Source of the DNA: Mariprofundaceae bacterium
GTDB taxonomy: Bacteria > Pseudomonadota > Zetaproteobacteria > Mariprofundales > Mariprofundaceae
Direction: 5' to 3'
Length of the DNA stretch: 10,517 bases
Assembly: GCA_027018975.1 (NCBI GenBank)
Contig: JALUXN010000155.1
Coordinates: 2,501-13,017 of the forward strand
Shown here: positions 6,357 through 10,517 of the stretch, one piece after another
Layout of the letters: the number at the start of each line of letters is the position of its first letter
Position numbering within the stretch: the stretch's first letter is position 1
Position numbers and translations under genes: made by a program
The notes under the pieces: generated by a model
The model's database searches: none
What the model was told of the DNA's origin: nothing
The model's input: the letters and a program-made list of their open reading frames with translations, nothing else

Positions 6357-6956
6357 TCAACTCTTTTTTATAAGATCTTCTTCACCCCGAAGCAAGCGTT
6401 GAATATTGGAGCGGTGCCGCCAAATGAGGATCATACTCATCACCGCACTGCCCCACACCCAACTCATCTCACCTGACAACTCATAAATATACAGAGGGGC
6501 TAAAGCAGCAGCAATCAACGCAGACAGTGAAGAAATTTTCATCACCTTGGCCACAAACAACCAAGTTCCCGCTACCGCCACGCCAATCAAAGGGTGTAAA
6601 CCAAACATCACCCCCAACATGGTTGCCACCCCTTTACCCCCTTTAAAACCAAAAAACACAGGGTAAAGGTGTCCAATAAAAGCAGCAAAGCCCACTAAGA
6701 AGACTGCCAAAGGTGGCCAACCCAACGCATTCACCACTGCCACAGGCACCCAACCTTTTAACATATCCCCCACCAGCGTAATCGCTGCAGGCTTGGTGCC
6801 ATAAAGTCGCTTTACATTGGTCGCCCCTGGGTTACCCGACCCCCCTTTGCGTGGATCCTCCAACCCCATGAGACGACACACAATAATCGCCGAGGATAAA
6901 GACCCCAAAAGATAAGCCCCGCCTATTGCCAGCCACTGAATCCCTGATAAATCCAT
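6357..6956 (-). CDS. plsY: Glycerol-3-phosphate acyltransferase PlsY
   Basis: PlsY is an inner-membrane enzyme that moves an acyl group from acyl-phosphate (made by PlsX) to glycerol-3-phosphate, giving lysophosphatidic acid, the first step of phospholipid synthesis. The 199 residues show about five to six hydrophobic segments, near 7-27, 56-77, 82-103, 108-139, 143-155 and 167-178. The conserved family loops are present: GGSGNPGATN (38-47), the phosphate-binding FGFKGGKGVAT and the C-terminal IWRHRSNIQRLLRGEE. The length is typical. AAGGAG sits six bases before the ATG at 6956, a strong ribosome site. It is divergent from folB across 88 bases, in which I found no convincing promoter pair, and convergent with tsaD. 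The plsY-folB pairing is widely conserved. Confidence 0.96.
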   Translation of the reverse strand: MDLSGIQWLAIGGAYLLGSLSSAIIVCRLMGLEDPRKGGSGNPGATNVKRLYGTKPAAITLVGDMLKGWVPVAVVNALGWPPLAVFLVGFAAFIGHLYPVFFGFKGGKGVATMLGVMFGLHPLIGVAVAGTWLFVAKVMKISSLSALIAAALAPLYIYELSGEMSWVWGSAVMSMILIWRHRSNIQRLLRGEEDLIKKS

Positions 6957-7044
6957 TTTTACTCCTTACCTTTATTGAAGCGCATTTTACTGTGTTCAGA
7001 TAAAATAAGGAAATATTGTAAGAGCTTTTAACACTGGAGAGATC

Positions 7045-7413
7045 ATGGCAAAATTGGACACGATTTATATTCATCAACTCAAAGCCGATGCAGTGATTGG
7101 AGTTTACAACTTTGAAAAGGTCAAAACCCAACCGCTCTATCTCGATATCAAAATGAAGGTGGATTTGCAATCCGCTGGAAAAAGTGATGATTTGTCAGAA
7201 ACGATCGATTACGCCAAAGTGGCTGAGCAAGTACTGAACCATATTGGAAACACCCAGTACGAACTGTTGGAAACGCTTGCAGAAAATCTTTGCCAACAAC
7301 TGCTGGCAACCTACCCCTCATTACAGAAAATCACCATCAAACTCTCCAAGCCTGAAGCCGTGCCACAAGCCCAAACGGTCGGTATTAAAATCACACGAAA
7401 GCGTCAGTGTTAA
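7045..7413 (+). CDS. folB: Dihydroneopterin aldolase
   Basis: FolB cleaves 7,8-dihydroneopterin to 6-hydroxymethyl-dihydropterin and glycolaldehyde in folate synthesis. The 122-residue protein has the family pattern: DTIYIHQLKADAVIGVYNFEK with E24 at the pterin-binding position, ETIDYAKVAE (52-61), ELLETLAENL (73-82) and KLSKPEAVPQA (99-109) with K102 as the likely catalytic lysine. The length matches the family. GGAGAG lies a few bases before the ATG at 7045. Its TAA (7411-7413) overlaps the stop codon of the opposing FliG-like gene (7410-7412), so the two messages end inside each other and no intergenic terminator is possible. Confidence 0.96.
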   Translation: MAKLDTIYIHQLKADAVIGVYNFEKVKTQPLYLDIKMKVDLQSAGKSDDLSETIDYAKVAEQVLNHIGNTQYELLETLAENLCQQLLATYPSLQKITIKLSKPEAVPQAQTVGIKITRKRQC

Positions 7414-7877
7414 TACCCCTCTGCCTCAATCTTTTTCTGCTCCGCAATCGCCGCTTTCAGTAGTGGCACAATCTGCTCCATATTGACCAATGCTTGATGC
7501 AAGGTGATTTTATCCATTGCCTGATAGTCCTCTTCAAACTGTCGTGCATTGGTACGGCTCAGATTTTTCAGCACCTTATCATACAATTTTCCACCCGTCG
7601 AAAGCCGTACCAGCGTCACCAACTGCATCGGTTTTAGCTTAGGCAAAAAGTTCTGTAACACACGATCATTTGCCACCACCAACTTATCCGCCAATGCTCG
7701 GAATACCCCCAGCTTCTTCTGTAACGCCGAGTCATCCGTCGCCCCACCTTGGTTTAAGTGGCGATCAATTGTCTCATGTAAACTTTTCACCACCTCAGGC
7801 GCCACTTCGAGCGTCACCGCTCCCACCTCTAAAGCAAAGTTTTGATTTTTTAACTTTTTAACAGAAATTTCCACCAC
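7410..7877 (-). CDS. Stand-alone FliG-C-like protein, second of a pair
   Basis: This 155-residue cytoplasmic protein of unknown function has no signal peptide or membrane segment. Residues 1-25 look like short beta strands (MVEISVKKLKNQNFALEVGA...), then a helix and a linker (about 26-65). The part from about residue 69 lines up by eye with the C-terminal domain of FliG: NDRVLQNFLPKL...LVTLVRL...KVLKNLSRTNARQFEEDYQ against DDRSIQRLLQEV...LLIALKG...KFLRNMSQRAADILRDDL of E. coli. At the torque-residue positions, K264 becomes R91, R281 becomes T109 (R108 adjacent), D288 becomes E116, D289 stays D117 and R297 becomes T125. FliG N and M domains are absent. The start is one of two consecutive GTG codons (7877, 7874); GGAG is four or seven bases upstream, so 7874 is equally plausible. 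It lies 14 bases after its paralogue and is surely co-transcribed with it. The FliG relation is my reading, not a database result. Confidence 0.8.
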   Translation of the reverse strand: MVEISVKKLKNQNFALEVGAVTLEVAPEVVKSLHETIDRHLNQGGATDDSALQKKLGVFRALADKLVVANDRVLQNFLPKLKPMQLVTLVRLSTGGKLYDKVLKNLSRTNARQFEEDYQAMDKITLHQALVNMEQIVPLLKAAIAEQKKIEAEGY

Positions 7878-7891
7878 ACCGCTCCAAGCTG

Positions 7892-8350
7892 CTAAATATA
7901 CTGCGTATACTCATTATAAAACTCAATCTCACCCTTCTGCTCCAACTCAAACATTCGCTCTGCAATTCGCCGTACGCTTGCTTTAATCATCTCTTCTGTT
8001 GGTGCAGCCTCTTTCTGCAAATCCTGTTCCACCTGTTTAGCCAACAATCCCCCCAGATTTTTCAACACTCTTTGGGTAAAATCAGGCTGATTCAATGCCA
8101 TAAGCACGACCACCAAATCTTGAGGATCCAGCTCTCGCAATAGTCGCTGCATTCCACGATCATCCAGCTCCTCCATCTCTAAAACAAGCTTTAAATAACT
8201 TTGCAACAGATGCACGCCACTATTATGCGTCACCGCATTTTCCAACGACATATTGAGCAGCTCCACCCCAAAACGATCCAACCGAATCCAAGCACACCCA
8301 ATATGCACCAACCACTCAGACTCTGACACTCGTCTAATTCCCACTTTCAT
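7892..8350 (-). CDS. Stand-alone FliG-C-like protein, first of a pair
   Basis: This 152-residue protein has a short beta-rich N-terminus (MKVGIRRVSESEWLVHIGCAWIRLDRF), a helical linker, and from about residue 57 a segment that closely follows the end of FliG: ELDDRGMQRLLRELDPQDLVVVL (61-83), then NQPDFTQRVLKNL (87-99), a QDL at 109-111 and a closing ELEQKGEIEF (135-144). E. coli FliG has VDDRSIQRLLQEVDSESLLIAL, AEQPLREKFLRNM, RDDL and LAETGEMVI in the same order. Here the torque-helix charges are mostly gone: K264 becomes M84, R281 L102, D288 Q109 and R297 T118; only D289 is kept (D110). FliG N and M domains are missing, so it is neither a truncated nor a complete switch protein. The ATG at 8350 has AAGGTG eight bases upstream. 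It heads a two-gene unit and is divergent from the methyltransferase gene. Function is unknown. Confidence 0.85.
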   Translation of the reverse strand: MKVGIRRVSESEWLVHIGCAWIRLDRFGVELLNMSLENAVTHNSGVHLLQSYLKLVLEMEELDDRGMQRLLRELDPQDLVVVLMALNQPDFTQRVLKNLGGLLAKQVEQDLQKEAAPTEEMIKASVRRIAERMFELEQKGEIEFYNEYTQYI

Positions 8351-8388
8351 AAACCCAACACCTTATAAATAGCTCTCTCAACCGATAC

Positions 8389-8420
8389 CGTAACGACTCA
8401 GATTGCTCCTGAGAGTTACG
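8389..8420. repeat. Imperfect inverted repeat between the FliG-like pair and the methyltransferase
   Basis: CGTAAC-GA-CTCAG (8389-8401) and CTGAG-A-GTTACG (8409-8420) form arms of 6 + 5 perfect pairs separated by a small GA/A asymmetry, around a 7-base centre. No T-run follows on either strand, so it is not an intrinsic terminator. It sits just upstream of, and partly over, the -35 region of the methyltransferase promoter candidate. It could be an operator, or a leader hairpin if the FliG-like unit starts further right. Confidence 0.6.
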
Positions 8421-8440
8421 AACAAGCAAACTTTTTGCCA

Positions 8441-8446
8441 TATAAT
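8441..8446 (+). promoter_or_regulatory. Candidate -10 for the methyltransferase gene
   Basis: A perfect TATAAT lies 34 bases before the ATG at 8481, with a predicted start near 8453. The -35 is poor at normal spacing (ACGAAC at 17, TTACGA at 19), which fits a promoter needing an activator. On the opposite strand the same bases offer TATTAT (8447-8442) with TCGTTA 17 bases upstream, a weak candidate for the FliG-like unit. Confidence 0.5.
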
Positions 8447-8480
8447 ATCAAACCTCACTTATTCTAACGATAAAAGTACA

Positions 8481-9671
8481 ATGAACAAACCACACAAAAG
8501 TCTTCCCGAACCGAACGAAGCCGCCAAAGCACGCAGTCAACAACTGACCGAACGCATTCGCCAACATCTTAACCGAGCGGGCAGACTCTCCTTTGCTGAC
8601 TATATGCAAAGAGCCCTCTACACGCCCAATCTCGGCTACTATGCCAATGGACTTCCTAAAATTGGCGATCAGGGCGACTTTATTACCGCCCCTGAAATCT
8701 CCCCCATTTTCTCACACTGCCTTGCCAATCAAGCTCAGCAAATACTTGAAACACTTAGCGAAAAAAATATTTTAGAGTTTGGCGCAGGTCGTGGCACCAT
8801 GGCCAAAGATATTTTGCTGCACTTTATCGAAAACGACTGGCCACTGGATCACTATTTCATTTTAGAGCTTAGTGCTGACCTCAAAGCCACTCAGCAAGCC
8901 ACCCTAAAAGCGGCTCTGCCTGATGAATGGTATCAAAAAGTGCAATGGCTTGAACGGTTACCCAAGCAGCCATTGCAAGGGGTTATTTTGGCCAATGAAG
9001 TCCTCGATGCCATGCCCTGCGAACGGCTGAAATTTGAGCCTGACCAAGTCTCTCAAGCCTTTGTAACTTTTGATGAAACTCAGCAAGCTTTTCAATGGGA
9101 CTACCGCCCCATTACCGAACCCTCCCTGCTCAAACAGGCCAACGCTCTGCTGCCCTACATTGGCGAACCTGACCACAAAGGCTACTTCACCGAAATCAAC
9201 CGTCATATCGCCCCTTGGTTACAATCGCTCTCTGATCTGCTCACCCAAGGCTTGGTGCTGCTGATCGATTACGGCTATGTTCGCCAAGAGTATTACCAAC
9301 CCGCTCGCCACATGGGTACGCTGCGCTGCCACTACCAGCACCGAGCGCATAGCGACCCCTTCTTCTATCCAGGACTACAAGACATCACTGCCCATATCGA
9401 CTTTACTGCTGTGGCCGAATCAGGCTTTGATGCAGGCTTTAAAGTCGCAGGGTTCACCACCCAAGCTCACTTCTTAATGGGCAGCGGACTGCTCCAAGCT
9501 AACCCGCCGCATGATGCTGAAATCACCGAGCAACTCAAATTCGCCCAACAAGTCAAAACCCTGACCATGCCAGATGAGATGGGCGAAAGCTTTAAAGTCA
9601 TCGCACTCACCAAAGAGACCGACATTCCACTGATTGGATTTAGCTATCGAGACTTGCGTCATCAGCTATAA
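8481..9671 (+). CDS. SAM-dependent methyltransferase, MidA/NDUFAF7 family
   Basis: This 396-residue protein belongs to the family of mitochondrial NDUFAF7/MidA (COG1565). In mitochondria the enzyme dimethylates an arginine on the NDUFS2 subunit of complex I; the bacterial substrate is not established. Family blocks in order are LSFADYMQRALYTPNLGYY (36-54), GDQGDFITAPEIS (62-74), the SAM-binding ILEFGAGRGTMAKDIL (97-112), the post-methyltransferase ILANEVLDAMP, LLIDYGYVRQEYY and GTLRCHYQHRAHSDPFFYPG followed by QDITAHIDFTAV. I chose the ATG at 8481. A start at 8403 would add 26 residues that overlap the inverted repeat and the -10 and do not resemble the family. The Shine-Dalgarno is weak. It is divergent from the FliG-like pair, and uppP follows 49 bases downstream. 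Nothing looks broken. Confidence 0.9.
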   Translation: MNKPHKSLPEPNEAAKARSQQLTERIRQHLNRAGRLSFADYMQRALYTPNLGYYANGLPKIGDQGDFITAPEISPIFSHCLANQAQQILETLSEKNILEFGAGRGTMAKDILLHFIENDWPLDHYFILELSADLKATQQATLKAALPDEWYQKVQWLERLPKQPLQGVILANEVLDAMPCERLKFEPDQVSQAFVTFDETQQAFQWDYRPITEPSLLKQANALLPYIGEPDHKGYFTEINRHIAPWLQSLSDLLTQGLVLLIDYGYVRQEYYQPARHMGTLRCHYQHRAHSDPFFYPGLQDITAHIDFTAVAESGFDAGFKVAGFTTQAHFLMGSGLLQANPPHDAEITEQLKFAQQVKTLTMPDEMGESFKVIALTKETDIPLIGFSYRDLRHQL

Positions 9672-9720
9672 TCAACTGCTTACCGCCATAAATCAGAAAC
9701 AATAAAAACAGGAAAAAAGC

Positions 9721-10517
9721 ATGGACATTTTCCAAGCCGCCATTTTAGGCCTGATTGAAGGGCTAACCGAATTTCTTCCCATCTCCTCCACAGGCCACCT
9801 GATTATCGCCAGCGACATGATGGGACTGCCACAAAATAGCGAAAACAAAGCGTTTGAAGTGATTATCCAAGTCGCCGCCATTCTCGCTGTGATTGGTCAC
9901 TACCGAGACAAATTTAACCTACAACACTTCCGCCTCTGGATGAATGTCCTGATTGCCTTTATCCCGATTGGACTGCTGGGGCTACTCTTTCACCATGAAA
10001 TAAAAGCACTCTTTACCGTCACCACCGTGGCAGTCATGTTTATTGTCGGCGGGGGCATATTCCTGCTCATGGAAGCCCTTTACAATGAAGGCACCCATCG
10101 CACCCGCAAGGTCGAAGACCTCAGCCTTTCACAAGCCTTCTGGATTGGCATTGCCCAAGCCTTTGCTCTCATTCCTGGCACCAGCCGTGCAGGCGCCTCC
10201 ATTGTGGGAGCCATTGCCGTCGGACTCGATCGCAAAACCGCCGCCGAGTTCTCCTTCCTCCTCGCCCTACCTGTGCTGGCCGCCGCCTCAGGTTTTGATC
10301 TGCTCAAACACTACGACGAATTCACCGCCACCAGTTGGCAACCGCTCGCTGTCGGCTTTGTTGTCGCTTTTATTGTCGCCTATTTGGTGATGGCACTGTT
10401 TATTCAATTTCTTGAACGCTTCACCTTTCGAGCCTTTGGTTGGTATCGCATCGCCTTTGGACTACTCCTGCTCCTCTGGATTAACCACCCCGACATTGTC
10501 AAAGGCATCCTCACAAC
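9721..10517 (+). CDS. uppP: Undecaprenyl-diphosphate phosphatase (BacA/UppP), 3' end outside window
   Basis: UppP is an integral membrane phosphatase that converts undecaprenyl diphosphate to the monophosphate, recycling the lipid carrier of peptidoglycan and O-antigen units; high levels give bacitracin resistance. The visible 265 codons have the catalytic pattern EGLTEFLPISSTGHL (13-27) with E13, E17 and H26. The second motif, PGTSRAGASI (152-161), has R156; most relatives read SRSGAT here, a mild variation. About seven to eight hydrophobic segments are present. E. coli UppP has 273 residues, so only a few codons should be missing. The ATG at 9721 has AGGA seven bases upstream. A TATAAT at 9667-9672 overlaps the methyltransferase stop but has no -35, so read-through from that gene is likely. 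In E. coli uppP directly follows folB; here 2.3 kb separates them. Confidence 0.96.
   Translation, partial: MDIFQAAILGLIEGLTEFLPISSTGHLIIASDMMGLPQNSENKAFEVIIQVAAILAVIGHYRDKFNLQHFRLWMNVLIAFIPIGLLGLLFHHEIKALFTVTTVAVMFIVGGGIFLLMEALYNEGTHRTRKVEDLSLSQAFWIGIAQAFALIPGTSRAGASIVGAIAVGLDRKTAAEFSFLLALPVLAAASGFDLLKHYDEFTATSWQPLAVGFVVAFIVAYLVMALFIQFLERFTFRAFGWYRIAFGLLLLLWINHPDIVKGILT

Noticed and set aside
6832..7170. Minus-strand frame of 112 codons spanning the plsY-folB gap
   Set aside because: It covers the start regions of both plsY and folB in another frame and lacks any ribosome site or recognisable protein.
8403..8480. N-terminal extension of the methyltransferase
   Set aside because: It would start inside the inverted repeat, upstream of the -10 element, and the 26 residues do not resemble the family.
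1..10517. CRISPR array, insertion sequence or prophage
   Set aside because: No spaced direct repeats, terminal inverted repeats, transposase, integrase or phage genes were seen on either strand.

Overview
The window looks like chromosomal DNA of a gammaproteobacterium of moderate GC. It carries the classic macromolecular-synthesis locus: tRNA-Ile2(CAU), rpoD, dnaG, yqeY and rpsU on the minus strand, with tsaD, plsY, folB and uppP beyond. From memory, E. coli keeps nearly the same neighbourhood (ileX, rpoD, dnaG, rpsU, tsaD, plsY, folB, uppP). The yqeY gene between rpsU and dnaG, the small periplasmic ligase and the protein styles suggest a non-enteric lineage, perhaps Thiomicrospira/Hydrogenovibrio-like. 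That placement is a guess.

Layout from left to right. The 5' part of a secreted ATP-dependent DNA ligase of the LigE type runs off the left edge (1-488, minus). A tRNA with a CAU anticodon follows (531-607, minus), then the rpoD terminator and rpoD (715-2502, minus). dnaG (2580-4358, minus) has a rare TTG start, its own good sigma-70 promoter, and a DnaA-box-like nonamer over the -10. Immediately upstream is the hairpin terminator of the rpsU-yqeY unit, so dnaG is largely uncoupled from rpsU. yqeY (4494-4943) and rpsU (4955-5170) form a tight pair. They are divergent from tsaD (5330-6355, plus), with two candidate promoters that appear to share one palindromic -35 hexamer.

plsY (6357-6956, minus) converges on tsaD with a single base between the stop codons. 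folB (7045-7413, plus) diverges from plsY and converges on the next gene with overlapping stop codons. Next come two small minus-strand genes (8350-7892 and 7877-7410). Both resemble the C-terminal, torque-ring domain of the flagellar switch protein FliG, but lack the FliG N and M domains and carry a short unrelated N-terminus. A MidA/NDUFAF7-type methyltransferase gene (8481-9671, plus) diverges from them, and uppP (9721 to the right edge, plus) follows.

Most of the window is core housekeeping: translation (rpsU, tsaD, tRNA), replication priming (dnaG), transcription (rpoD), phospholipid synthesis (plsY), folate (folB) and the cell-wall lipid carrier (uppP). The part that departs from the E. 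coli order is 7414-9720, where the paired FliG-C-like genes and the methyltransferase gene lie between folB and uppP. This is the best candidate for something undescribed. No gene-free stretch longer than 300 bases exists. No CRISPR array, insertion sequence, prophage or attachment site was seen.
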